Below, piece by piece: positions 35,373 through 46,900 of a stretch of DNA of 64,000 bases. The translations under genes and the position numbers were made by a program. Position 1 is the stretch's first letter; the number at the start of each line of letters is the position of its first letter. The notes beneath the pieces are model-generated. The model did no database searches, had not been told where the DNA came from, and was given only the letters and a program-made list of their open reading frames with translations. Origin of the DNA: Acidobacteriaceae bacterium dw_441 (lineage in GTDB: Bacteria > Acidobacteriota > Terriglobia > Terriglobales > Acidobacteriaceae); contig JAAVVA010000004.1 of NCBI GenBank assembly GCA_018449715.1, forward strand, positions 434,001-498,000. Reading direction: 5' to 3'.

Positions 35373-36062
35373 ATGAGGAAAGACCTGTGTTTGTTGTTGC
35401 TTGCGAGTGGAGCCCTGGCGGCTCCGATGATATCGGCCCAGACTGGGGCCCAGACGGCTCCTGCTCCCGCGCAAAAAGCGCCGGCGGCTCGTCGGGCGCG
35501 TGCGGCTGCCCCTGCCGGGACGGCGGCGTGGACTCCTGAGGTGCAGCAGTATCTCGGGGTGCAGCAGGGAAGCTTCACGATGGTGGGGCTGAACAAGTTG
35601 TCGAAGGCTCAGTTGGACGCCCTGGTACAGGCGGCGAAGAATAACCTTGCGGGCGATCCGGGAAAGCATGTTCTGAACTGCGGGGTAGTTCCGCAGAGCG
35701 GGAAGGCGCGGGTGTTCCTGACCGTGGCGGGGGACGATCCTTCAGGGCAGCGGGCGACGGAGATTCGCCAGACGATCAGCGGGCTGGACAGTGCTGCACT
35801 GGCGGATTCGGCACAGGCTGCGGACCGTGTGCTGCACGTTGTGATTCAGGAGCAGACCCTGGGGAAGAGGACGATCGGTTTTACGGCTTCGTATGTGACG
35901 GGGACTCCCTGCACGGACCAGGGGCGGAAGACGGATGCGGAGTTGAAGGGACAGCTTGGGACGTACACTGATCCGAGGGGCGTAGACCTGGCGCAGGATC
36001 TGGCGAAGATGCTGGATGAGGATCTGCGGTCTGCTCGGGATGGAAGAGCGAACGCTCCTTAA
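35373..36062 (+). CDS. Exported protein of unknown function
   Basis: I do not recognise a family. The start at 35373 is preferred because it opens directly into a signal peptide (LCLLLLASGALAAPMISAQ); TTG at 35358 is possible. The mature protein starts with an Ala/Pro-rich linker (about 25-60) and continues with a compact domain. Two cysteines (NCGVVPQSG and GTPCTDQG) could pair. Motifs such as LNKLSKAQLDALVQAAKNN and VDLAQDLAKMLDEDLRSA look helical. It is probably periplasmic. Its 3' side is followed by a long hairpin (36104-36166), possibly a terminator. Confidence 0.6.
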   Translation: MRKDLCLLLLASGALAAPMISAQTGAQTAPAPAQKAPAARRARAAAPAGTAAWTPEVQQYLGVQQGSFTMVGLNKLSKAQLDALVQAAKNNLAGDPGKHVLNCGVVPQSGKARVFLTVAGDDPSGQRATEIRQTISGLDSAALADSAQAADRVLHVVIQEQTLGKRTIGFTASYVTGTPCTDQGRKTDAELKGQLGTYTDPRGVDLAQDLAKMLDEDLRSARDGRANAP

Positions 36063-36103
36063 TCTTTGAATGTCAGAGAGATTGCCTGGAAGAAAAGGGT
36101 TTA

Positions 36104-36166
36104 GAGGCAACCTCATTTTTCTGAAAGGAGTCGTAAGTGTTGCTCCTCAAAAAATGTGGTTGCCTC
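36104..36166 (+). ncRNA. Long stem-loop, candidate structured RNA
   Basis: GAGGCAACC (36104-36112) pairs with GGTTGCCTC (36158-36166), ATTTTT (36115-36120) with AAAAAT, and GGAG (36127-36130) with CTCC (36144-36147), giving about 22 paired bases. It lies 55 bases before the next gene. Could be a transcript end or a leader structure. Confidence 0.4.
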
Positions 36167-36221
36167 GCAGTTCTGCGGTTTCTAGCCTGCGTGTGACCGG
36201 AATCAGGTGGAAGGAAGATGA

Positions 36222-37253
36222 ATGAGCGACAGTAAGTTGAACGCACAAAGAGGGCGAATGCGCCTTCTTCTGGTGCTTCTTTATCTGGCGATTGCAATTA
36301 TGATCGGTCGGGCCGCTGTTACGCAGAACGCTCCTGCCTGGAGTATGGAGAGCTACACGCGTGGCGAGTTGCAGCTTCCTTTTCAGGGGCGCTACCTGAT
36401 GGTCTGGGTCATGCGATGGGCGTCTGCCAGCCCCTTGATGGGAAAGCTCGCCGGGATGCTGCGCAACAGTACAAACGGTCCTCTGGAGCTAGCCATCCAG
36501 GGAGTAGACAGTCTTTGCATGATTGCTTTGGGATGGGTGGTCCTGAAGCTTCGCAAAGAGTTTCAGCCCAGGCCGATGTTCGACTGGCTGGCTCCAGTCC
36601 TGATGCTTTGGGTGGTTGCGTTCACCTATGTCGTTCGTTACGAGCAGAGAATATTTCTGCCTTACGATTTTCTCTCCATCCTGTTCTTCAATCTGGGCCT
36701 GCTTGCGGTTTTGCAGTGGAGAATGTGGTCTTTTTTCCTGATCATGCTGATCGGGTCCTATAACCGTGAGACGCTCCTGTTCCTGATTCCTATCTGGGGT
36801 GTTCTCTACTGGCGAACAGAACAACGAGTGAAAGCTCTGGCGATTATGGCAGCCGGGCTGGCGATCTGGGGTGCGGTCCGATTCCATGTTCACCTGTTGA
36901 CCCACAAGGCCCCGGCTTCGGCGGGGCTTTATATCAACTGGGGCTGGAACCTCGCGTCTCTTTACCTGCCGCACCACTGGGCGCAGGTGCTGAGCGTAGG
37001 GGGGTACCTGGTGATTCCGATGTGGCTTCGGCGAGATCTGATCAAGGACAGGAAATTTGCCCTGTTGTGGCTGGGGTGTGTGCCGTTTCTTCTCGCGGAC
37101 CTGGTGTTTGGAGTGTGGGACGAGACGCGTATCTTCGGGGAGCTTTCCCTGTTGATCGCAGTGACGGCGGCTTGCCAGTTTGAGCAGATGCTCTCGGAAA
37201 GAACCGCAGAGAACGATCTACCGGTGTTGGCCGGGGAGAAATCCGAAGGATAG
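36222..37253 (+). CDS. Polytopic membrane protein, unknown function
   Basis: This is a 343-residue protein with about eight to nine hydrophobic helices, for example LLLVLLYLAIAIMIG at the start, VLMLWVVAFTYVV, FLSILFFNLGLLAVL, WSFFLIMLIGSY and ELSLLIAVTAACQFE. Between helices are motifs SYNRETLLFLIPIWGVLYW and VWDETRIFGEL. The pattern is like polytopic glycosyltransferases or lipid-flipping proteins, but no catalytic motif is clear and I do not name it. ATG at 36222 follows GGAAGGAAG at good spacing. It may be transcribed with a terminator at 37358. Confidence 0.65.
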   Translation: MSDSKLNAQRGRMRLLLVLLYLAIAIMIGRAAVTQNAPAWSMESYTRGELQLPFQGRYLMVWVMRWASASPLMGKLAGMLRNSTNGPLELAIQGVDSLCMIALGWVVLKLRKEFQPRPMFDWLAPVLMLWVVAFTYVVRYEQRIFLPYDFLSILFFNLGLLAVLQWRMWSFFLIMLIGSYNRETLLFLIPIWGVLYWRTEQRVKALAIMAAGLAIWGAVRFHVHLLTHKAPASAGLYINWGWNLASLYLPHHWAQVLSVGGYLVIPMWLRRDLIKDRKFALLWLGCVPFLLADLVFGVWDETRIFGELSLLIAVTAACQFEQMLSERTAENDLPVLAGEKSEG

Positions 37254-37357
37254 CGGATAGTCGCGCGATCCATCCCCGCGACAGAGTTGCAAGATCTTGA
37301 AAAAGATATTGCCCGGATAGGAAGTATGCTCAGGTTTTGTGTGAGGTAAAGAGAACG

Positions 37358-37380
37358 GCCCGGCCAACCGCCGGGCTTTT
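37358..37380 (+). terminator. Intrinsic terminator
   Basis: GCCCGG pairs with CCGGGC around a 7-base loop, followed by TTTTTCTTTT. It lies 105 bases after the membrane-protein stop and just before the PadR promoter. Confidence 0.7.
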
Positions 37381-37402
37381 TCTTTTGGCTGCATTTTCCC
37401 GC

Positions 37403-37451
37403 TTGCCACAGAAGCATCCTTCGTCTTATGATCGCTCATCGATATATCGAT
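37403..37451 (+). promoter_or_regulatory. Promoter with palindromic PadR-type operator
   Basis: TTGCCA (37403-37408), 18 bases, then TATGAT (37427-37432) look like a promoter with a start near 37439. A perfect 14-base palindrome, ATCGATATATCGAT (37438-37451), covers that point, as expected for autorepression. Confidence 0.6.
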
Positions 37452-37462
37452 CATCGACTGTT

Positions 37463-37798
37463 ATGCCTAAAAAAATACTCGACCCGCTTCCTGCGGCTGC
37501 CTTCCAGATTCTGCTCGCTCTCGCGGATGGAGATTCGCATGGATATGGGATTATGCGTCGCGTTACAGAGCAGACTTCAGGGCGCATGCGATTGGGGCCC
37601 GGTACTTTGTACAGCTCGATTCAGAGTCTTCTGGAAGCGGGTTGCATTGAGGAGCTCGACCGTGAGAGCTCGGACCGGCGGCGCTCCTACCGTCTGACCT
37701 CGGCGGGGAGGCGATGCGTCCGGGAGGAGATAGATCGGCTCGAAGAACTGGTGCGGGTGGCGCGGTCGAAGAAGCTTCTGGAGGACGAGTATGTCTGA
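37463..37798 (+). CDS. PadR-family transcriptional regulator
   Basis: This 111-residue repressor has a PadR winged helix: LPAAAFQILLALADGDSHGYGIMRRV, GPGTLYSSIQSLLEAGCIEELD (recognition helix and wing), and SDRRRSYRLTSAGRRCVREE. PadR proteins usually repress their own operon and a neighbouring transporter or efflux gene. The start at 37463 is set by the domain; the longer open frame includes the promoter. A 14-base palindrome at the predicted transcript start is the likely operator. It overlaps the next gene by 8 bases, so both are one unit. Confidence 0.92.
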   Translation: MPKKILDPLPAAAFQILLALADGDSHGYGIMRRVTEQTSGRMRLGPGTLYSSIQSLLEAGCIEELDRESSDRRRSYRLTSAGRRCVREEIDRLEELVRVARSKKLLEDEYV

Positions 37799-38480
37799 GC
37801 GAATCTATCGTGTGTTGTTGAGACTTTATCCGGGCCGGTTTCGCCGGAGCTATGGCGAGGAGGCGCTTCAGCTATTCCGGGATCGGATGGCGGATGAGAA
37901 GGGACTGCTGCGGCGTTCACGACTCTGGCTCGATCTGCTGTTCGACCTTGGGGCGATCCGGATTCGCGGGTATCACGAGTCGGCGATTGTCGGGGCCGTC
38001 GTCTCGGTGGAGCGAGGCCCGGGGATTCCGTCGTTTGCGATTCTGGAAGATCAGGCGCTGGAGACTCGTTTTCTGGTGTGGGGAGGTTTTCTGTCGCTGC
38101 TTCTCTGCGGTGCAGTCATGTTCGCGTTGCAGCACAGAGCAGGCCGTCTACCGTTTACCCAGGAAGCATTCGATCAGAAGGCGTTCTATGCAAAGCCGAA
38201 GGTGATTCCGAAGATCGTGTTCTCTTATGAGCCGAGCAATGCGTCCGCAGGTTCCGTGGTGAGGCTGCACGCGGATGTGAGCGGCGCGGGATATGGTCTC
38301 TTGCCTACAGGCAATGTGAATTTTCTCTATGGCTGGAGTATTTTTGCGTCCGGAACGCTGGTGGATGGGAGGGTCACGGTTGAGGCGAAGATGCCGAAGG
38401 GAAAGAGGCTCCCCTTGAATGCTCTGTACCTAGGGGATTCGAATTACGGCTCGGCGAGTTCGATGGAGAAGAAGCCGTAA
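37791..38480 (+). CDS. PadR-paired membrane protein with Ig-like C-terminal domain
   Basis: This 229-residue protein is co-encoded with PadR (8-base overlap). Its N-terminal 60 residues (RIYRVLLRLYPGRFRRSYGEEALQLFRDR) match the prefix domain usually fused to large ABC-type permeases (ADOP) found after PadR in Acidobacteria. One membrane helix follows (residues about 102-118, FLVWGGFLSLLLCGAVMFAL). After it, instead of permease domains, is an Ig-like domain of the Big_3 type (LLPTGNVNFLYGWS, LYLGDSNYGSAS). It therefore looks like a shortened or rearranged partner. The extracytoplasmic Ig domain suggests contact with a surface or envelope target. The function is unknown. Confidence 0.7.
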   Translation: MSERIYRVLLRLYPGRFRRSYGEEALQLFRDRMADEKGLLRRSRLWLDLLFDLGAIRIRGYHESAIVGAVVSVERGPGIPSFAILEDQALETRFLVWGGFLSLLLCGAVMFALQHRAGRLPFTQEAFDQKAFYAKPKVIPKIVFSYEPSNASAGSVVRLHADVSGAGYGLLPTGNVNFLYGWSIFASGTLVDGRVTVEAKMPKGKRLPLNALYLGDSNYGSASSMEKKP

Positions 38481-38485
38481 CGCAC

Positions 38486-38527
38486 GATCCGCGGGTGCCC
38501 CACTCTCTGAGAGGACACCCGCGGATC
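38486..38527. terminator. Inverted repeat between convergent genes
   Basis: GATCCGCGGGTG (38486-38497) pairs perfectly with CACCCGCGGATC (38516-38527) around an 18-base loop. No T run follows. It lies between the PadR-partner gene and the lipoprotein gene, which point at each other. Confidence 0.65.
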
Positions 38528-38543
38528 GACCAAAGCATGGCCG

Positions 38544-39005
38544 CTATTTTGTGGCGGCTGTAGCTTCTGTGCCGACCTGGCGGACGGCCTGGTCAACGAT
38601 GGCATAGAGGAGTGAGTCGTGGTCCTCTTTGGCTTTGGCCTTGATGTACTCGCCTGCCTTCTGGCCCGCCTTCTCGTCTTCCGGTAGTGTGAGGTTGCGA
38701 TTCTGGGCTGAGATGACGGCCAGGTCCTGAACGATGTCGAAGAAACTGTCTTCGCTCTTACCGGAGATCTGCCAGCACTGGGAGACCGTGCAAGTAAGGA
38801 TCTGCTCCGTCGTCCAGGGATGCTTTTCGGACGCTTCGCCCGGCGAAGGGGTGATGGAAGTGGAGGCTGGGGAGGCTGGATTCGATTTCGGGGCGACATC
38901 GGGGGCAGGCTTGGACTCGGAGTTGCAGCCAGCAGCAGCCAGAACTGTGGCGGCGAGGGCCAGAGATGCGATGCTGCGAGGGGAGATGAACTTCAGGTTC
39001 GTCAT
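38544..39005 (-). CDS. Lipoprotein of unknown function
   Basis: This is a 153-residue lipoprotein: the signal ends in LAATVLAAAGC, followed by a Pro/Ser-rich linker, then a small helical domain (about 65-140) with the cysteines CTVSQCWQISGKSEDSFFDIV. The ATG at 39005 is chosen because it opens at the signal; a start at 39038 adds only a basic tail. The acidic and Lys-rich C-terminus (EDEKAGQKAGEYIKAKAKEDHD) may be surface-exposed. No family recognised. Confidence 0.68.
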   Translation of the reverse strand: MTNLKFISPRSIASLALAATVLAAAGCNSESKPAPDVAPKSNPASPASTSITPSPGEASEKHPWTTEQILTCTVSQCWQISGKSEDSFFDIVQDLAVISAQNRNLTLPEDEKAGQKAGEYIKAKAKEDHDSLLYAIVDQAVRQVGTEATAATK

Positions 39006-39041
39006 GTCAGGTCGAGTTCCCTTTCTTTCAGAAGGCATTCA

Positions 39042-39404
39042 CTAGCGCCGGTGGTGGCGACGGTTGTCGTCGCGGTTGCTCTGGGCGACCTGCCCGGCGA
39101 TTGCGCCGACACCTGCGCCTGCGGCTCCGCCGATGATGGTTCCCTTGAGGCTCTTGCCGAAGATGGCTCCAAGGGCGGCTCCACCGGCAACGCCGATGAG
39201 GGCTCCCTTGCCGGGACCGATGCCCCCCTGGTCGCGGCGGTCACGGTCGTTGCGGTTGTCGTAGTATTGTCCGCCGCGACCTCCCTGACGGACACCGTTG
39301 TTGAAGCGATCGTTTCTACGGCCATATTGAGCGTTGGCGGGAAGGATGGTCGTGAGAAGGAGCGGTGCGATGAGTAAGGTTTTGTGGAGCCTGTTCGTCA
39401 TCAT
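39042..39404 (-). CDS. Exported glycine-zipper protein
   Basis: This 120-residue protein has a signal peptide (TLLIAPLLLTTILPANAQ), an Arg/Asn/Gly-rich middle (YGRRNDRFNNGV and RGGQYYDNRNDRDRR), and a glycine zipper (GALIGVAGGAALGAIFG then GTIIGGAAGAGVGAIAG). Such zippers insert in or lie on membranes. The C-terminus ends in a His/Arg run. It is upstream of the lipoprotein on the same strand; together they may form a small envelope-related operon. Function is not known. Confidence 0.72.
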   Translation of the reverse strand: MMTNRLHKTLLIAPLLLTTILPANAQYGRRNDRFNNGVRQGGRGGQYYDNRNDRDRRDQGGIGPGKGALIGVAGGAALGAIFGKSLKGTIIGGAAGAGVGAIAGQVAQSNRDDNRRHHRR

Positions 39405-39517
39405 TGTTTTTTAGATGCTGATTTTGGGGAAGAGGAGTGCGTTCGGAAAAGTATTGCGATATGAGATGGCTGCGGCTAAGCTTCTAGTTCTCCCCACAAT
39501 TTATTTGAAGGACTGCT

Positions 39518-40390
39518 GTGATTATTCGTCCATTGACTGCCAGTGTCTTAGCGTGTCTTCTTGCCTTCTCCGAGTCGCTTCCCGCACAACAAACTCCAGC
39601 CTCTCCAGAACCCTCTGCACAGTCAGATACTGCCAAACCCGCGGAGACAACTCCCGAGCCTCCTCGACCGTTAGTTCCGAACACTCTAATGGATGGAACT
39701 GCTGTAAAACTGCGGTTGTCTGAAAACGTCTCGTCGGCGGATGCAAAGGAAGGCCAGCAGGTGCTCTTTGAAGTGATTGAAGAGGTCTCTGTGCAGGGAA
39801 CGGTTGTGATTGCGAAAGGAGCGCAGGCACTAGCAACTGTAACCGAGGCCCAGGCGAAGAGAAGAATGGGGCGCGGTGGCAAGTTGAATGTAAACATCGA
39901 CAGTGTGCGATTGGTCGATGGAGAGAAATGCCAGTTGCGCGCAGTCAAAGACAACAAAGGTGGTGGGCATGTTGGTGCGATGACGGGTGCGATGGTTGCG
40001 ACAACAATCGTCTTCTTCCCCGCCGCTCCATTGTTTCTCTTTATGAAGGGCAAAGACATCACGATTCCTAAGGGAACCGAGGTGACATCCTTCGTTCAAG
40101 GGGACATGAAGCTGGATATGGCGAAGTTTGGTGTGCCCGCTTCGGTTGCCGCCGCATCTGCAAACACGACCGCACACGTTCAGGTGGAATCGAATGTAGC
40201 TGGAGCTGATATCGAAGTGGATGGAAGTTTTGTGGGCAATACTCCTTCGAGCGTGGAGGTTACACCAGGAATGCATTCCATTGAGGTGAAGAAGAAGGGG
40301 TATCAGAGCTGGACAAGAAAGATGAATGTTTCAGGATCGGGAGCAAAGATTACCGCTGAACTGGAACAACAGCCAGCAGGCACAAATTAG
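39518..40390 (+). CDS. Exported PEGA-domain protein
   Basis: This 290-residue protein starts with GTG preceded by AAGGA. It has a signal peptide (LTASVLACLLAFSESLPAQ) and a Pro/Ser/Thr/Glu linker. The middle part (about 55-175, GTAVKLRLSENVSSADAKEGQQV) resembles a SAF-like envelope domain. One hydrophobic helix (AMVATTIVFFPAAPLFLFM) follows, and the last 75 residues form a PEGA domain (VQVESNVAGADIEVDGSFVG, TPGMHSIEVKKKGYQSW). PEGA domains occur in surface-associated proteins. The gene is convergent with gyrA. Confidence 0.75.
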   Translation: MIIRPLTASVLACLLAFSESLPAQQTPASPEPSAQSDTAKPAETTPEPPRPLVPNTLMDGTAVKLRLSENVSSADAKEGQQVLFEVIEEVSVQGTVVIAKGAQALATVTEAQAKRRMGRGGKLNVNIDSVRLVDGEKCQLRAVKDNKGGGHVGAMTGAMVATTIVFFPAAPLFLFMKGKDITIPKGTEVTSFVQGDMKLDMAKFGVPASVAAASANTTAHVQVESNVAGADIEVDGSFVGNTPSSVEVTPGMHSIEVKKKGYQSWTRKMNVSGSGAKITAELEQQPAGTN

Positions 40391-40419
40391 TCGCATTCGC
40401 GTTATTTCGTCGCATGAAG

Positions 40420-40455
40420 AACGGGTGCCAGATATATCTGGCACCCGTTTCTGTT
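40420..40455. terminator. Bidirectional terminator between PEGA gene and gyrA
   Basis: A 30-base perfect palindrome (40420-40449) with the half AACGGGTGCCAGATA is followed by TCTGTTTT. It lies between the convergent stops at 40390 and 40465. Confidence 0.85.
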
Positions 40456-40464
40456 TTGCATTTT

Positions 40465-43368
<2,904 letters not shown>

Positions 43369-43727
43369 GTTTACCTCTCTATTATAGAGGGTCCGGTGGG
43401 CGATTGCCGCACGGGAATGGAGGGGGTACTGCGGGGGAGTCCTCCCGCGCCTCGGTCAGGCTGAATTACGGGCGCCTCCGTTTGGCCTTGCTACTAGATT
43501 TGTGGATTCCGAGATCGTGGTATTTCGGTGTGCCGCATAACTATGCGGGATAGTTTCCAGCCTCGGCTATTAGGCGGATGGATTCATAGGTCCACAGACC
43601 TATATCTGGCGATGGACCGCAAGATAGATTGCCAAAATCCCAGTAAAATCCAGTTTTTGAAATTTAACATCCTTGAAACAATATCTTTAGATAGGTCTGA
43701 TAACTAGCGAGGCTTTTCGCCGGAATA

Positions 43728-43756
43728 GACAAGTGTTGTGTTCTAGGACACTTGTC
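43728..43756 (+). promoter_or_regulatory. Dyad, candidate enhancer site
   Basis: GACAAGTGT (43728-43736) and ACACTTGTC (43748-43756) are perfect inverted arms with an 11-base spacer, centred about 66 bases before the expected transcript start at 43808. Enhancer-binding proteins of the NtrC group use such dyads. Confidence 0.5.
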
Positions 43757-43781
43757 CCATTTTGGGAATCTTTGTGACGAA

Positions 43782-43796
43782 TGGCCACTTATTTGC
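43782..43796 (+). promoter_or_regulatory. Candidate sigma-54 promoter
   Basis: TGGCCACTTATTTGC matches the consensus TGGC-N8-TTGC: the GG at 43783 and GC at 43795 are separated by exactly 10 bases. Two of the inner bases differ from the TGGCAC core. Confidence 0.5.
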
Positions 43797-43824
43797 CATT
43801 AGCCGAATTGCATTTCTGAATAAA

Positions 43825-43877
43825 CCACCGAGCCGTTTCTCCCAGTAGAGCTGCATTTAGCGGCTGAGTGGTTTTTT
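43825..43877 (+). promoter_or_regulatory. Leader hairpin with T run before the receptor ATG
   Basis: CCAC and AGCCG (43825-43835) pair with CGGCT and GTGG (43861-43871) around a 25-base loop, then TTTTTT. This looks like an intrinsic terminator placed 30 bases before the coding start, so it may act as an attenuator. The stem has a two-base mismatch. Confidence 0.45.
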
Positions 43878-43907
43878 GCGAGAGAGCTAAAGGAGTTTTG
43901 CCTAAGA

Positions 43908-46900
43908 ATGAAAAAACTACTGGGCTTGGCAGTCATTCTCCTGTCCATTACTGCTTTCGGTTTCGGACAGGTAACCACAGTCAACGGCGGTTCGATTCAG
44001 GGTGTGATCACAGACCCTTCAGGCGCCATTATTCCGGAGGCGAACATTACAGTCTCCTCCGGCGACACCGGAACAACTAGAAATACAGTCACCGATTCCT
44101 CGGGTATCTATATTGTTGGCCCGCTGGTTCCCGGCAACTATACCGTCAAGGTAGGGAAGCCAGGCTTTACGGGACTTTCCGTGAAGACGGTGGTTCGCAC
44201 CGGAACCGTGACGAACGGTAACTATAAGCTCACCGTCGGCGAATCGACCACGACCGTTGAGGTTAGCGTCGGCTCCGTGCAGGTGAATACGGACCAGACC
44301 TCGGTGAGCGATGTTATCTCTGCCGAGCAGATCAAGAACCTGCCGGTAAATGGGCGCAACTTCCTTGATCTTGCACAGGTCGAGCCAGGAGTTGTTCTAC
44401 AGAGCGGCGAATCATTCGATCCGACCAAGGCCGGTTACTCCGCGATTTCAATTGGTGGCGTATCGGGCCGCTCTACCCGTATTCTTCTCGACGGCCAGGA
44501 CATCACGGATGAGACCGTGGGAACGACCATCTTCAACGTCTCCCAGGGCGCAATCAACGAGTTTCAGCTGAACCGTTCCAACCAGGACGTCTCTGGCGAT
44601 GTGACCTCGACCGGCCAGGTTCTGGTCTCGACGAACTCCGGAACGAACGCCTTCCATGGCCAGCTTTTCGGCCAGTTCCAGGATCATCGCGCTCTGTTTG
44701 CCCGCTCGACGAACGGCGCGGACCCGCAGTTCCAGCGCAATCAGTTCGGTGGATCGATCGGTGGTCCGGTTCTCAAGAACAAGCTCTATTTCTTTGCCAA
44801 TGCGGAGCGCATCAAGCAGGACTCCGCGGCGGTTTCGCCGATCGATCCCTCGGGTTTGTTTGGCAGTGTCTACAACTTGGCCCCTACGATTCCAACCCCG
44901 TATCGCGAGACCTACTCGACGGGCCGCCTGGACTATGACGGCCCCTTGCATGGTCATTATTTCGTCCGCGGCAACTATAACGTGAACGCGGTTTCCTCGA
45001 ACAACGATGGCCAGGGCTACTGGCTGTACGCCAATCGGGACAATACGTATGGAGTTGCTGGTGGAGCCGATTATCAGTTTGGCCATTTCACCCACTCGTT
45101 CCGAGTCAGCTATGAGAAGTTCCATAACCTGATGAGCGATGCGACGGGGAGCAACTCCTCGATCTACAACGCAATTCCCGGCTTCGCCTTCTATAACACG
45201 GCACTGAACTTCTACTCCGGTCCGAACTATCTTGCACCGCAGGGAACCTACCAGTCGGATAAGCAGTTCCGTTATGACGGAAGCTGGATCAAGGGCCAGC
45301 ACACGGTTCGCTTTGGCTATAGCCTGAACCGCATTCTTGGCGGAGGCTTTGCCTCGTTCATGGGGCTTGGCCCGCGTGTTTCGGAGAATACCTCCAGCCT
45401 TCTTGCGAACTGCAATGGCGATGGGGTTTCCGCTCCGTGCCCGGATGATCCGGTCCGTGGCTATCACCCGGTAACTGTCTACATCGGAAACGGCCAGGGC
45501 TTCTTCACGGAGAACTCCGGCTTCGGCGAGATTGGCGGCGGCGTATTCGACTGGCGCCAGGGAGCTTACGTCGCAGACTCCTGGAAGGTTACGCCTTCGT
45601 TCACGGTGACCGCCGGTGTCCGGTGGAGTTCCGATACCGGCCGAGCCAACCAGGATGTTCCCCAGATCAACTGCTCGGACGTCGATCCGAGCCTGAACCC
45701 CGGCTGCTCGGGGAGCCAGTCGTTGTTCGCGCAGTGGGACCCCCAGCTGGCCGGAAAAACGAAGCAGAACTGGGCAAACTTTGGTCCTCAGATCGGCTTC
45801 GTGTTCAGCCCCGGAGACCACAAGACGGCAATTCGTGCCGGCTTCGGTATCTACTATGAAAACGATGTCTTCAACAACACCACCAATCTTCGAAATGGCC
45901 TGTTGAAGAACGGACCGTTCAACTCGACTCCCGGTCTTTGCTCCGGTGGAGGCACCTACCAGCTCAACATGCCGGATGGTTCGACGGTCGACAGTGTGAA
46001 CGGCGTTTCGATCCGACAGATTTGCAACTCTCCGATGAGCGTTGCAGGTCCGGCTCTTATTCAGTTGGAGCAGCAATTGCAAACTGCAACCAAGGCGGAT
46101 CCGACGTTGCCGAATAGCTCGTATGTCGGCAACAACCTGGCCATGGGCGGTTCGGCTGGAACGCTGGCTTACGGTGCGCCCTATCGCACTCCCTACGCGC
46201 AGCAGTGGAGCTTCGGCGTTCAGCATGAGTTTGGTCAGGGCATTGTCGTCAGCGTGGATTACATCCATAACTCGACGCTGAAGTTTGGACAGGTGATTGA
46301 CTTCAACCATGTAGGCGCTGCGCGTTATCTCGACTCCACCGCCGCAAAGAACGCAATTGCCGCTACAGCCGATTCGTTCCCCGCTTGCAGTGGAATGACC
46401 GGTTCTGGAGCCGTCAACTGCGTGATCAACCAGGGCGGAACGATCGACGATTTCTCCAACAACGGTCTGGATTCAGGTAACCAGGTCTCCGGAGGCGATC
46501 CGACTCAGGTGTCGGGCTACACCTCTGCATTCCCTGGTAAGAATCCTCTGCTTGGCAACGGTAACTTCGTGATGCCGATCGGCCGTTCGGGCTACGATGC
46601 TTTGCAGATCGTTTACAAGGAATCGAAGACTCACCCGGCGCCTGGAATCAATTCCGTGAATATCCAGGGGTCCTACAGCTTGTCGCGCGTCGTTTCCTCG
46701 TATGGAGCCGGCAGCACGGATAGCTCGGACCAGTTCTTTGGCTCTTCCGCCAGCTCCTGGGACTACGACAATCCGACGTTGTTTATGGGACGTTCAGCCC
46801 TCGATCACAAACACCAGGTGACCATGGCGGCGATCTTCAACCTCAAATATGGACCGAGAGTGGCTCTGACCGGTCAGTTCCGTTCGGCAGCTCCGACCAA

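Larger units (their letters stand above)
43369..43907. other. Divergent regulatory region, gyrA and second Oar-like receptor
   Basis: This 539-base gap holds no gene. Its receptor-side half contains a dyad (43728-43756), a candidate sigma-54 promoter (43782-43796) and a hairpin (43825-43877); these are listed separately. No good sigma-70 promoter for gyrA is visible on the minus strand by eye, and a palindrome-free, fairly AT-rich stretch covers 43500-43700. Confidence 0.5.

Noticed and set aside
37337..37462. Upstream extension of the PadR reading frame
   Set aside because: It would cover the terminator, promoter and palindrome; the PadR domain starts at the later ATG.
44448..46310. Long open frame opposite the second Oar-like receptor
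   Set aside because: No signal, no domains and the same biased composition; a product of high-GC codon bias.
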